Of a DNA stretch of 64,000 nt, positions 56,001-64,000 are shown one piece after another. This stretch comes from Doris montereyensis (taxonomy: Eukaryota > Mollusca > Gastropoda > Nudibranchia > Dorididae): the NCBI GenBank assembly GCA_037039925.1, contig JAXRKP010001083.1, forward strand, positions 73,501-137,500, given 5' to 3'. The notes beneath the pieces are model-generated. The model was not told the origin of the DNA. It was given only the letters and a program-made list of their open reading frames with translations, and ran no database searches. Both the position numbers and the translations under genes were made by a program. Numbering within the stretch: the stretch's first letter is position 1; every line of letters starts with the position of its first letter.

Positions 56001-59000
56001 ACAATCTACTACATGCAATATGCCAACAAGCATGGAAGTCCAAACAGGTGCCAGACAACCGGAAAAAGGGAACGGTGGTACCAATACATAAGAAAGGATC
56101 AATATGGAATGCTCAAACTATAGAGGGATATCACTACTTAGTGTTCCAGGAAAAGTATATGTCAGGATACTGGATATGAGACTCAGGAAAAGAGTAGAGT
56201 ATCAGATTGAAGAGCATCAGAGTGTATTTAGACCAGGAAGAAGTGTACAAGACCACATATTTACAATTAAACAAATAATAGAAAAAGTCCTTGAGAGAAA
56301 TATTGACTTGCACCTGTGTTTTATTGACTTAGAAAAGGTATTTGACACTGTGAGGAGGGACGAACTATGGCATTCCTTAAAAGAATACAATGTACAGCAA
56401 AATTTAATAGAAGCCATTAAAAGTTTTTACAATAAACCAACATGTGCAGTCAGAGTAGCTGGAAACATATCTGCAGAATTTGATGTAGATGTAGGAGTAA
56501 GACAGGGTTGTATCCTAAACCCTTTTTATTTATCCCATTTATGGATTCAGTCGCAAAGGCATCCTCAAAAATGAATAAAATGATGTAGGTATGTAGAAAC
56601 TCAAACCAGTAAATGTATCAATGCTTTCACTTGATGATGATTTAGTTCTGTTTGGAAAATCAGAAAGTGACCTTCAGTCGAATATCAACATTATGAACAA
56701 TGAACTAAATATAAGAGGAATGAGAGTAAATGCAAAGAAAACCAAAACAATGCTAGTAACTAGGGAAGCTAAAACACAAAATCTTAAATTGGGCAGGGAG
56801 AATTTAGAACAAGTTCAAAGCTACAATTACTAGGAGTAATGATTAACTCAGAAGGAAAACTAAGAGAAGAAATCAGTCAGAGAAACAAAAAGGCAAGTGC
56901 AATATATAACCATCTAGGAAAGGCATTTGTACGTAAGCAAGAATTGTCAACAAAAACCAAAATGGCAGTGTACAATATAGTTTATTATCCTACTCTCCTC
57001 TATGGCAGCGAAACTTGGACTTTAGACAGTAGAGAATACAGTAGAGTACAGGCAGCTGAAATGAAATATCTAAGAAGAGTAGTAGTGAAAACTAAAAGAG
57101 ACAAAATCAGAAACACAACAATAAGAGATCAAACCAAAGCAGATGGCATAAAAACTAAGATAGAAACAAATCAATTGAGATGGTTTGGGCATGTAAACAG
57201 AATGAATGACAATAGAATAGCTAAATCAGTATACAGTGCTAAAGGTAAAAGACCAAAAAGGCAGACCTCGGAGAAAGTGGGAAGAAGATATAAAAGAGAC
57301 ATTGAAGCATAGAAATTTAACAGAAAATGCCAGGACGGCATCCTGGAGAAAGATCATCTCGGGCATTCCACGACCGAATCCAATGTGCATAGATAACACA
57401 TTCCCATGGTGAAAGAAACAGGCCCCGATTTCACAAGTGTGTATTGGTCCAGCTGCGGCAACACGCTCTATCCCAGACCTAACACCTCTCCTCAATTACA
57501 TGCTTTCCATGCTTTTGAAAACTCCCTCCCTGCCCTATGTCAATAACTAGTATCACCCTTTCTTCTCCTTTACAATCATGACATGAGTGACCATCGTTTT
57601 GTATTCTTGGCTGTTCCCTTCCTACCACCCCTTACGCAATCCAGTGTTTTTTCACATCTCCCCCCACTTCTGGATGTAAATTTCCCTCCTTAGTCCTTTC
57701 TATGCAGTAGGAAGATAGACTCTTGTTGTTTCTAATGTCTATACACTTCAATTAGCCACCTTTCCTCTTGTCCAGATACCACATGTCAGCAAGACCATGT
57801 GAAATGGACCTGTTTGAGAGATCAAAGTTCCCTTGTTGGTGGTCGCTGGACTCAGATGAAAGCTTCAATCTTCCCTTGTACTTTCAACACTCTAATCTTC
57901 ATGTGAAAAAGAGGTGGAGATATATTTTGACGTATGTGACGTTTGACAATATAATCATCAACACAATGCTCCCCCCGATAGGTCAATCCTGAACATGGTT
58001 TTCTTTCTATTGACTCAAGGTCACGTCCTCCATTCAGGCTGACCATAGGTGTACAATGTGATTGGCCACTGAGATCTTTTATTTATATCAATCACTGTTT
58101 CTTGCTTGTGGGTGGAGCTTCTTAGTATAGTAATTAACATCTGTCCAGAAGTTGCGTCTGTCATACAAAGACAAAGGAGTCTGGTTTTGTCCACTTTGCA
58201 GAGGGTCCACAGCCTGCATTTGAGATAGAGCTCCTGTGTGTTGTATCTCTTTATAAGAAATTTATTGAGCGTGTGTTAGACTCGGAAATGAACTATCACT
58301 TTTACCCCTTTAGAATAATAGACTTTCTCTGTTTGGTGTGGCGTGGGTTGATCAGCGTAATTGGTCAGAATAGAAGCGTTCCCAAAACTCGTCTTTGAGT
58401 GCACTGCAGTGGTTATACGGGACCCGCTACTAACGCTTTGTCTTGCCGAAAGGCCGGGAGTGATGCAAATGTACGGGACCCGCCATTAGCGTAGGTGTGC
58501 TTACAGTGACCAGCGGCATGCAAAGATATGGGACCCTAGAACCCGCTACCCTTTATTTCTGTTTTTTACATAATCAAGGGGGAGACCTCCTTGCTGACAT
58601 CCCCCTCCTATTTTTAAACCATTCCCATGTCGCCATGATGCATGAAAAAATTGGCGAAAATTTGGATGCATCCCTGACTAGCAAACTATTTCTTGTATCA
58701 TCATGACATCAATTGTTAATAAGTGCCGGTTTATAGCTGTGACAATATCAGTGTCAGTGTCATGAAGCCACATAGTGTCATACGTTCTCAATCACAATCT
58801 AATCTCCATGAGTCATGGCATGACCAGTGATAGATCTAGATGCAATATTATTATATTCAGAACAAATTAAAGACTTTTTTTAATATCTAGATCTACATTA
58901 TGAACTGTAAATAGATTTAGATCTAACTTAAGTTATCGATGAGTCAGCTGTGATTTTCTATGATAAAAACAAAAAAAGTAGAGATGAGAACAAAAATAAA

Positions 59001-59283
59001 AACAAACCAAACCACCACAACAAAAATAAATAAACAAAACTAAACTAAAACTTACTATTGAAACACTAGCTCGCCTCAGTTCCCTGTTTTCTTCTTGAAG
59101 AGATTTACACTTCAATTTGTAGGTTTCCAGTTCAACTCTCAAAACTCGATTTTCCTGCTGCAGTGATTCAATTCGTTTGTGTAGCTGGTCACTTTGAGCA
59201 GGGGATGGCGATTTCATGCTAAACGTCGGTCCCCCATCAAAGGAGCTCGTGTCGCTCTCCAACTCACTTGCGCTGTCCGCCAT
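41063..59283 (-). CDS. CCDC6: CCDC6 orthologue (coiled-coil protein H4/PTC1)
   Basis: CCDC6 is a ubiquitous phosphoprotein with a long coiled coil and a proline-rich tail. In mammals it acts in the DNA-damage checkpoint and is the fusion partner in RET/PTC1 rearrangements. Eight coding exons are certain: 59056-59283, 54978-55127, 54334-54462, 53149-53252, 51792-51949, 50556-50712, 49435-49553 and 48887-49071 approximately. The ninth (41063-41089) is tentative. All eight are open and join in phase. Near-identical stretches to human CCDC6 include [81 protein letters not shown] and [11 protein letters not shown]. The gene lies downstream of nothing on its strand within the window and upstream of the PTPN13-like gene. 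Introns 1 and 8 are large and repeat-filled. Confidence 0.96.
41100..43640. other. CCDC6 intron 8 (left part): no gene seen
   Basis: AT-rich with only short frames (for example 42189-42428 and 42636-42911 plus) that have no recognisable motif and no paired splice sites. I see nothing else in it. Confidence 0.5.
43415..43500 (+). repeat. Interspersed repeat D, copy 2
   Basis: TCCACCACATGTGGTGATCT followed by CAGGGCAATTAAGAGG and AAACAGCAAGATGAAAG. This copy retains a short palindrome (CCACATGTGG) that is degraded in the others. It lies in CCDC6 intron 8. Confidence 0.6.
43667..43818 (-). other. Possible alternative terminal exon in CCDC6 intron 8
   Basis: On the minus strand a strong acceptor (CTGTCTCTGCATTCCTTCCAG) is followed by an open stretch beginning at ATG 43809-43811: [20 protein letters not shown], then [20 protein letters not shown], to TGA at about 43652. 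An AATAAA lies inside it. It may be an alternative last exon of CCDC6 or an unrelated small exon. In the phase imposed by exon 8 the reading is short (HQWINLCPF... with a stop after 18 codons). I do not recognise the sequence. Confidence 0.25.
43900..46780. other. CCDC6 intron 8 (middle part): no gene seen
   Basis: AT-rich. A directly repeated 22-bp word (ACTACAAATTGTAGTATGTG) is at about 46501-46545. No exon was recognised. Confidence 0.5.
46783..46900 (+). repeat. Interspersed repeat D, copy 3
   Basis: GTCCTCCGTATGTAGTAACT followed by TCAGGGTGAATTTGAG and GAAAAAGCAAGATAAAAG. It is the most diverged of the three forward copies and lies in CCDC6 intron 8. Confidence 0.55.
48150..48180. mobile_element. 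Right end of another pogo-like element
   Basis: GCATTTAGGCAGTAACCGCTG followed by TA at 48181-48182 is the inverted counterpart of the end type seen at 21172 (complement CAGCGGTTACTGCCTAAATG). I could not find its left end, so the element may be truncated; its body probably covers part of 47640-48150. Confidence 0.45.
48254..48742 (+). mobile_element. Fragment of the same LINE family (3' coding end)
   Basis: It matches the C-terminal coding part of the element at 55330-57365: GGAAAACTAAGAGAA..., CTACTCTCCTCTATGGCAG and GGTTTGGGCATGTAAACGG. It is shorter, with an internal deletion and several frame breaks. Similarity stops at about 48742 and, unlike the other copy, the 1.2-kb repeat does not follow. 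It lies just downstream of CCDC6 exon 8, in intron 8. Confidence 0.8.
48887..49553 (-). CDS. CCDC6: CCDC6: proline-rich tail exons 7-8
   Basis: Exon 49435-49553 encodes HFNEIAKQQ followed by [20 protein letters not shown], which matches the conserved Ser/Pro region of the vertebrate tail. The next exon (right end about 49071) encodes [14 protein letters not shown], a Pro/His/Met-rich stretch and [18 protein letters not shown], a low-complexity SH3-ligand-like tail that aligns only loosely with human. At CCACAG|GTGATG the exon can splice on. If it is read through, it adds VMHIILP and stops at a TGA, so a transcript that ends here cannot be excluded. Confidence 0.88.
49641..50286. mobile_element. 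Non-autonomous pogo-like element, 646 bp
   Basis: The left end is CAGTCGCTGCCACTTAGTG and the right end is the near complement (ATATGGCGGCGACTG), each next to a TA (49639-49640 and 50287-50288). The TIR core CAGTCGCYGCC differs from the element at 21172 but has the same layout. No coding sequence is seen. It lies in the CCDC6 intron between exons 7 and 6. Confidence 0.72.
50556..55127 (-). CDS. CCDC6: CCDC6: coiled-coil exons 2-6
   Basis: Exons 54978-55127 (150 nt), 54334-54462 (129 nt), 53149-53252 (104 nt), 51792-51949 (158 nt) and 50556-50712 (157 nt) carry the repeating EQEEEF/EQEQE coiled-coil segments. The three repeats are [33 protein letters not shown] and [18 protein letters not shown]. 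The last two exons add [11 protein letters not shown], a conserved Ser/Pro patch, and [20 protein letters not shown]. Codon phases 0, 0, 2, 1 and 2 link every junction without a break. Introns between these exons hold a 223-bp tandem duplication (53391-53829), a piggyBac-like scrap and an SINE (50896-51187). Confidence 0.95.
50896..51187 (+). mobile_element. tRNA-derived SINE, family B (Leu/Ser-like head)
   Basis: The head is GTGGCCGAGCGGTCGGGCTA (box A) with a long variable-arm type sequence and box B GAGTTTGAATCCTGG. The body GGGAAAGACACTTAACATGC and the 3' end CTCCGGCTCTATGGGCCTC follow. This is the fullest copy of the family and the reference for the others. It lies in a CCDC6 intron. Confidence 0.8.
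53391..53829. repeat. 223-bp tandem duplication
   Basis: Units 53391-53613 and 53614-53829 begin ATCTTTACCCTATCATTCTT and end GACAAGTACACACGT; they differ at about half a dozen positions and two small indels. It lies in the CCDC6 intron between exons 4 and 3. The unit itself is AT-rich and contains no recognised gene. Confidence 0.92.
53845..54040 (+). pseudogene. Possible piggyBac-like transposase N-terminal scrap
   Basis: Directly after the tandem duplication the plus strand reads [35 protein letters not shown], then a stop, then [12 protein letters not shown]. An acidic Ser/Asp-rich start followed by a Trp-containing segment is the usual beginning of piggyBac-type transposases, but nothing of the catalytic core follows. 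Identification is weak. Confidence 0.3.
55330..57365 (+). mobile_element. APE-type non-LTR retrotransposon, internally deleted and frameshifted
   Basis: The 5' part carries three tandem 66-69-bp units starting CCTGCTGCCTT (55382, 55448, 55517). An endonuclease start motif follows ([12 protein letters not shown], about 55737). Most of the endonuclease is missing. The segment before the reverse transcriptase reads [20 protein letters not shown]. The reverse transcriptase core spans 56104-56560 ([54 protein letters not shown]). The catalytic box is changed to LDDDLVLF at about 56640. The C-terminal part has [11 protein letters not shown] and [12 protein letters not shown]. Stops and frameshifts at about 55985, 56575 and 56832 show that it is dead. 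The clade is not certain from sequence alone (RTE- or CR1-like). Confidence 0.88.
57366..58530 (+). repeat. 1.2-kb interspersed repeat, copy 2
   Basis: This is the second copy of the element at 134-1350, in the same orientation, joined directly to the 3' end of the LINE coding region at about 57365. Small indels distinguish the two copies: copy 1 has extra bases near 400-430 and 705, and copy 2 lacks one or two codon-sized stretches. It lies in intron 1 of CCDC6. The run of three GGGACCC motifs is present here as well (about 58420, 58475 and 58530). Confidence 0.75.
59056..59283 (-). CDS. CCDC6: CCDC6: first coding exon
   Basis: It begins [18 protein letters not shown], matching the conserved MADSASESDT start of the vertebrate protein, and continues as a heptad-type coiled coil: [20 protein letters not shown], then [20 protein letters not shown]. 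It ends in phase 0 at ATA|GTAAGT. The start codon at 59281-59283 sits in GAATGGCGGACA, a second ATGGCGG motif like those seen in both promoters of this window. The poly-Gly/Ser tract found after the start of mammalian CCDC6 is absent. The exon is therefore shorter than the mammalian one. Confidence 0.96.
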
Positions 59284-59500
59284 TCTCTGTTAAATTGTTT
59301 ACAGCCTATATGATAATGATCAACCAGGAAGATGAGCAAATGATAATATGTTCATGTGCCTTCTACTTAAATTCTGGAGAATTTCTTCTCCTTTCAATCT
59401 TCATGAACTCCTTAATCAAATAAAATTATGGCCTGACGACATCAGGACCTTGATAACACACGGGTCCGCCATGAAACTAAAACATTGCGAGGAGACAAAC
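59284..59500 (-). promoter_or_regulatory. CCDC6: CCDC6 promoter / 5' leader region
   Basis: Upstream of the start codon the minus strand carries a second ATGGCGG motif (TTTCATGGCGGACCC, ATG at 59470-59472). It opens a 19-codon frame (including stop) ending TGA at 59416-59418, which lies in the same frame as the main start. This YY1-type element resembles the one in the PTPN13-like first exon and suggests transcription starts at about 59480-59520. No TATA box was seen at a fixed distance. Whether the two ATGs share an exon is not known. Confidence 0.4.
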
Positions 59501-59549
59501 AGAATTTTCAAGTCGAACAAAAAGATTAAGTTATTATTATCTGTGTAAA

Positions 59550-62050
59550 TCATTACAAAATATTTTTTAGATATCAAAAATGTTTATAAATTTATCCATA
59601 TTGATAATTATTTAGCAATGCATTAACCACTGGTTCAAATAGAACCGTCGAAATAATGAAATAATAAACACCCCAAAAGTAGACTGTAAGGGTTTCACGG
59701 TTACAGCACCTTTTCGATTATGTACCGGATGTCGCCGAAGCAAAGGTGAATGAATGCATCTTTATGTGTGTTGTCGGCCAGATTTCAATCGTTTATCTTT
59801 CTGTTTGACTTGTTTGATAATTAGAATTGATCGAAACTACCTGGTTTTCACTCTATTTTTTCCACATAGTTTTTTTGTTGTTGTTGATGGTTTGTTTTGT
59901 TTTCTGGGGGGGGGGGGTTCTGTCGAATTTTTATTTTATTTTATGTTGGTATCGAACGTTTCGCGCTGAAAAGAATTGGGGTAGGAGAAAAGGTGTGTAT
60001 GTGTGGAGGGGGGGGAGTCGCGATTTATTATAGTAAATCTAGATCTTATATTATATTGAGAGGTAAACACTGTTATTTGTTTTAATGTGTTACAAGCTTG
60101 CGAAATATGTATTCGATAACAATCGCCGAGTATATGTTTATTTGCAATAGATTAATTAAACTTACATTCCCACGTGCAGAGGGATAAAGTTCACAGGTTA
60201 TGCTGTACATGAATATATTGCTTAAAATAACACAGCTGGCAGGGCCTACGTCTCACGATGACCGCCACTTATGAATAAATTGACAGAACAGCAGGGTTAC
60301 TTTATTTCATTTCCAGTATGCTGAGTGAGAAAGCACAAATTATATCAAAATGTAAACCTCTTCATGTTCCATGCTACAAAAACATGCCCACTTCTTCCAC
60401 TTCAAGCTGTTGCCGCGACAAAAGCAAGCGAGTTTGTGAATACATGTAGGCCTAACACAAAAACTTGGGTAATTTTTCAGCTCTCAATCAGGACAAGGGG
60501 AACGTCACAAAATAAACAGGGAATGTTAATAGTTGCTATTGACACTAACAAAGACATTCGGATGTGTATTTCTAAAACATGCAATGGGAGAAGAAGAGTT
60601 TTTACTTAATTAGTTGGACGGAAGCATCAACAATGACGTATTGTGCTCATTTCATCCCACTACAGATTATAATTAATGAACGGTGTTAAAATAAGTTTCA
60701 AACAGCATGCCATTGATGAATGAAAACAAACCTTAAAGGGATTGGGGGGGGCGCATCCTGAAGTTGTTTTTGTTTTGCTTTTTAGTTAGGGTTTTTATTT
60801 TAGTATATATATGAGTAACTGTCAAAATATAGTCATGCTGTGTAATTGAAAAGTTTGTAGCGTCCTTGGTTGCCAAGGAAATGGCCGTCACTTAGTTATA
60901 AATAAAATCACTCAAAACCTGTACAGATTGGGGTTTTTTCTTTCAATATCTAAAGAGTAACGTCGGGTTTATTAGATATTTTGGATATGTTTTTTTAATG
61001 AATTTTTGAAAAATAACCTAATATCGTTTATATGCGAAAATGGCATTTTTATTTTAAAAATATATATTTTCTCAAAAAGTTGACAAGATATAAATAAAAA
61101 AGACGTTATGCTATTAACATTGACGAGAGGAACCCGTGTGCCAACTATGATGCAAATCGGTCGGTAAACCACGGAGAAGATATAATTTTAGTGTGAAGAA
61201 AACTATATTTCGAGAAAATTGCAAGTAAAGAAATGAAAGAAAATAACATAAAACAATCGCTTCAGATGGGTTACCTTCTTGTAACAGCCCCATTTACTCT
61301 TTTGACGGTCTCTAGCATTGTTATTAATGTAAAGAGGATTGTAAATCTAAGTTTATATGTGCATTGTTGTGAAAACAGACGTCAAATTTACCAATTTTTG
61401 TTGTTGTTTTTCCTCTATTCCTATTACTTGTCTTCATTCCTGCTAGTTTCTTGAAGAACCATAGAGCTGGAGCTTATCTCAGTTTCAAGCAACGCTGACC
61501 TCTATCTCTTATGCCATTCAGCACTGAAGCACAAGGCCAAATTGACGTGCGGTTTTCCCGAAAGTGAAGCAAAACAACTAGCGTTGCCACTAGAGGGGTT
61601 TTCAGTGCCATCTTCTCAGTCAGTGTTAGGGTAATTTACGTCAACATTTTGACTGTTTTTACCTTGCCTCGCCTATAAAATATTTTGTAACAAAAGAAAT
61701 ATACATCATATGGACATTTTTCTGCCATTAACTTTAACTTGTAGATAAATTATCGTTCTACCCGAAAATGCAAAGAACAAAAAGTCATCATTTTGGTCCC
61801 AAACTCGCCAATCCAGGTGACGCCCCCTCACCCCCCCCTCCTTAAGCCCAACAAATATACACTCCAACGTTGCTTGGTAATAAAATCAATATATTATCGT
61901 TAGTTTGACCATCTCCGGTTTGACTCAAAAGTTTACTTTCTTAAATTTTTGTTTTCATTTTTATTGCGTCAAAGATGATGTCTATTTCATGATTGTGCCA
62001 GCTGCCGTTGTTTTTATATATTCTATCCGCTTCTCTATGGGTCTTTGTGT
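59550..62050. other. Upstream of CCDC6: no gene recognised
   Basis: The sequence holds G-runs at about 59906 and 60010 and one 94-codon plus-strand frame (60325-60609) without motif or splice evidence. AT-rich and otherwise plain. Confidence 0.5.
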
Positions 62051-62065
62051 GTTTTCAATTTGGGA

Positions 62066-62089
62066 AGAGAGAAAGAGAGAGAGAGAGAC

Positions 62090-62156
<67 letters not shown>

Positions 62157-62341
62157 GATCAGAGAGACAGAGAAGCAGACAGACAGACAGACAGAGAGAG
62201 AGACAGATAGAGACAGAGATAGAGACAGACAAACAGACAGGCAGACAAACAGAGAGAAAAGACAGACATACAGGATATATATATATATATATAGCCGTAT
62301 ATATATATATATATAAAATAATATTTATATATATATATATA

Positions 62342-62380
<39 letters not shown>
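62066..62380. repeat. GA/CAGA/TA compound microsatellite
   Basis: GA and CAGA blocks (62066-62265) and TA blocks (62275-62341) are followed by a further pure GA tract to about 62380. A (GT)n tract is at about 62600-62640. This intergenic stretch upstream of CCDC6 shows no gene. Confidence 0.93.
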
Positions 62381-62383
<3 letters not shown>

Positions 62384-62602
62384 TGGATGGGGTGGGGTGG
62401 GGTTGGGGGCGGAGGAGCGGAGTATAAGGGGCATAAACTGTCCGATATTATTTGTGGGGTTGAAAGAAAATGAGGAGGGAGGGAATTTAGATTTTGTCAT
62501 TGGATCCATTATGGTACGGCGCTATGATACAGTATGCATTTAATTAGCATTTCAATGTACCCGTGTGCAATACGTTTGATAATTAGATTGATTATTATAT
62601 TG

Positions 62603-62635
<33 letters not shown>

Positions 62636-62699
62636 AGGTGGGTGTAGGACATACTTGTTAAATTATTATTATTATCTAATTTCACATTCATCCATTGAA

Positions 62700-63320
62700 G
62701 TCTAATCATGTACGGTACAAAACGTTTTGTTTCAGTGTTATTTTTAATCCGGTTCGTCCATTTTCTTCTTTACATTTTTTTAATATTCCGATTTCCATTC
62801 AATTGCCACAACACCAGGTTGTGGGTTTTTTATGGTTTTTTTGTTTGTTGATGTTGTAAACATTCAACGTTCCTGTAAAAGTAGGCTACTTATTTGATGT
62901 CAATAGTTTCATACTGGACCGATTTAAATTTGGGAAGATTCACTGAAGTAAACAAAAATCGTATAGTTTCAAAAAATTTTGGTAAAGCATATTAGTTTCT
63001 ATATCATGTAATGTTTATTTGTATCAAAGCATTTCCTGATTACAGTAACATGTATCATTTCATTGACGTAGTCTTTATCGTGGCTTAAAATATGTAATAC
63101 GTCAAAATGGTGGCGAAATAAGTGATGAGAATCACTCTTATGTTTATATGTTTAGGGCTACGCGTATTCTGTTTGCATAATGACGATCAATTCTATTATC
63201 TAATCAACTTAATATAATTTAGTTATGAATAAGCTTTTCATTGCAATCCCGTAATGTTCATTAAGAATGGACCCAAAACCTGTACGTTAAACACACAGAT
63301 ATGAAAGTATTTGGAGATAG
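62700..63320. other. Far upstream region: no gene recognised
   Basis: AT-rich sequence without long frames or recognised repeats. The last 400 bases of the window (63600-64000) are likewise without a recognised feature. Confidence 0.5.
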
Positions 63321-63322
63321 TC

Positions 63323-63595
63323 ACGTCAGTGGCCGAGTGGTTTGGCTGCTGGACCGGGGATAATGTGGTCCCAGGTTCGAATCCTAGCAATGCTAGTTTT
63401 GACATTGTATTCCTTTGGGAAAGACACTTCGCACGCAGGTTTTCCACAGGTGCAAATGGGTACAAGTGCTAGCGTGGGAGTAAGAACCTGCGTCAAACTT
63501 GCGTCCTGTCCCGGGGTGACTATCACCATCTGTTCTGCTTCACACTATAGAAACTGAGATAAGCTCTGGCTCTATGGGCAATGAAGAAACTAGCA
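63323..63595 (+). mobile_element. tRNA-derived SINE, family B
   Basis: Head CAGTGGCCGAGTGGTTTGGC, box B GGTTCGAATCC (the best preserved), GGGAAAGACACTTCGCACGC, and the end AAGCTCTGGCTCTATGGGC. It is upstream of CCDC6, near the right edge of the window. It is too diverged in its body to be read as a functional tRNA gene. Confidence 0.8.
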
Positions 63596-64000
63596 AGAAT
63601 GAAGACAAAAATACATTAGCAGCAATATAATGACAAGGGGACGAAAAAAGAAGCACATAACACGCATTACAACACGAAATCAGTAAGAGTAAAAGATAAG
63701 CAACATTTTATGGGTTTGTTTTTGTTTGATTTGTTGGGTTTTTTTTCTGTGAGGGGTGTGTGGGTTTTTATAACGCCACGAAACAAATCATTTAGAACAC
63801 TAGGACTTGGATACAGTGGGACAGTTTTGTAGGGGGGTGGGGTTGTTGGGGGATACAAAATAAAAATCCCGTCGACGCCAAAGAGTAACTTTGCTAATGT
63901 TTACCTCCTATCTTCGATTGGAGCTTCAAGAAATAGGCCTAGCACCGTTATTATCATAACATAAAAAAAAATAGATATTGATAAATATCATCAGAAAACA

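Noticed and set aside
59754..60085. Overlapping plus-strand frames near 59.8-60.1 kb
   Set aside because: They run through G- and T-rich low complexity in three frames without motif or splice sites.

Overview
The window looks like nuclear DNA of an AT-rich invertebrate animal. Its genes are split into many short exons (mostly 50-330 nt) with GT-AG introns. Three tRNA-derived SINE families, two kinds of non-LTR retrotransposon, pogo/mariner-like non-autonomous transposons and very long GA, TA and AAT microsatellites fill the non-coding space. Both proteins are close to vertebrate homologues. I think a marine deuterostome (perhaps an echinoderm) or another marine invertebrate is likely, but the taxon is a guess.

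Two protein-coding genes are recognisable, both on the minus strand. (1) About 1.9-34.7 kb holds most of a PTPN13-type (PTP-BL/FAP-1) gene. A non-coding first exon lies at about 34.44-34.75 kb. KIND-domain exons follow at 29.4-27.6 kb, then an SR-rich and low-complexity linker (25.4-22.3 kb), a FERM domain in seven exons (22.2-16.1 kb), a second linker with acidic and proline-rich exons (15.8-12.6 kb), PDZ1 (11.97-11.0 kb), a PDZ3-like domain (9.7-8.4 kb), PDZ4 (7.0-6.0 kb), PDZ5 (4.1-3.5 kb) and the linker that precedes the phosphatase domain (3.3-1.9 kb). The phosphatase exons would lie beyond the left edge. A PDZ2 equivalent was not found. Eight single-base breaks interrupt otherwise well-conserved exons, mostly in short homopolymers, so either the assembly carries indel errors or the gene is decaying. 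(2) About 41.1-59.5 kb holds a CCDC6 (H4/PTC1) orthologue with intact, phase-consistent exons: start exon at 59.28-59.06 kb, coiled-coil exons at 55.1-50.6 kb and proline-rich tail exons at 49.6-48.9 kb. The tentative last exon is at 41.09 kb.

The two genes point the same way and are separated by about 5-6 kb (34.75-40.2 kb). That spacer holds a decayed CR1/Jockey-type LINE, a 400-bp tandem duplication of a SINE plus GA-repeat unit, and a CpG-bearing patch with a cAMP-response-element palindrome. PTPN13-type proteins are cortical scaffolds with tyrosine phosphatase activity and CCDC6 is a coiled-coil protein of the DNA-damage response. Nothing suggests that the two act together.

Repeats worth noting are a 1.2-kb element present at both ends of the window (134-1350 and 57366-58530), a 95-nt near-perfect foldback in a PTPN13 intron (24402-24618), a 1.1-kb minisatellite whose unit lengths are mostly multiples of three (30.78-31.88 kb), a 223-bp tandem duplication (53391-53829) and two pogo-like elements with TA target duplications (21172-21998 and 49641-50286).

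I saw no rRNA, no CRISPR-like array, no operon and no bacterial-type system. Exon ends were placed by eye from splice consensus, protein similarity recalled for the family, and reading-phase bookkeeping, so an error of one or two bases is possible.
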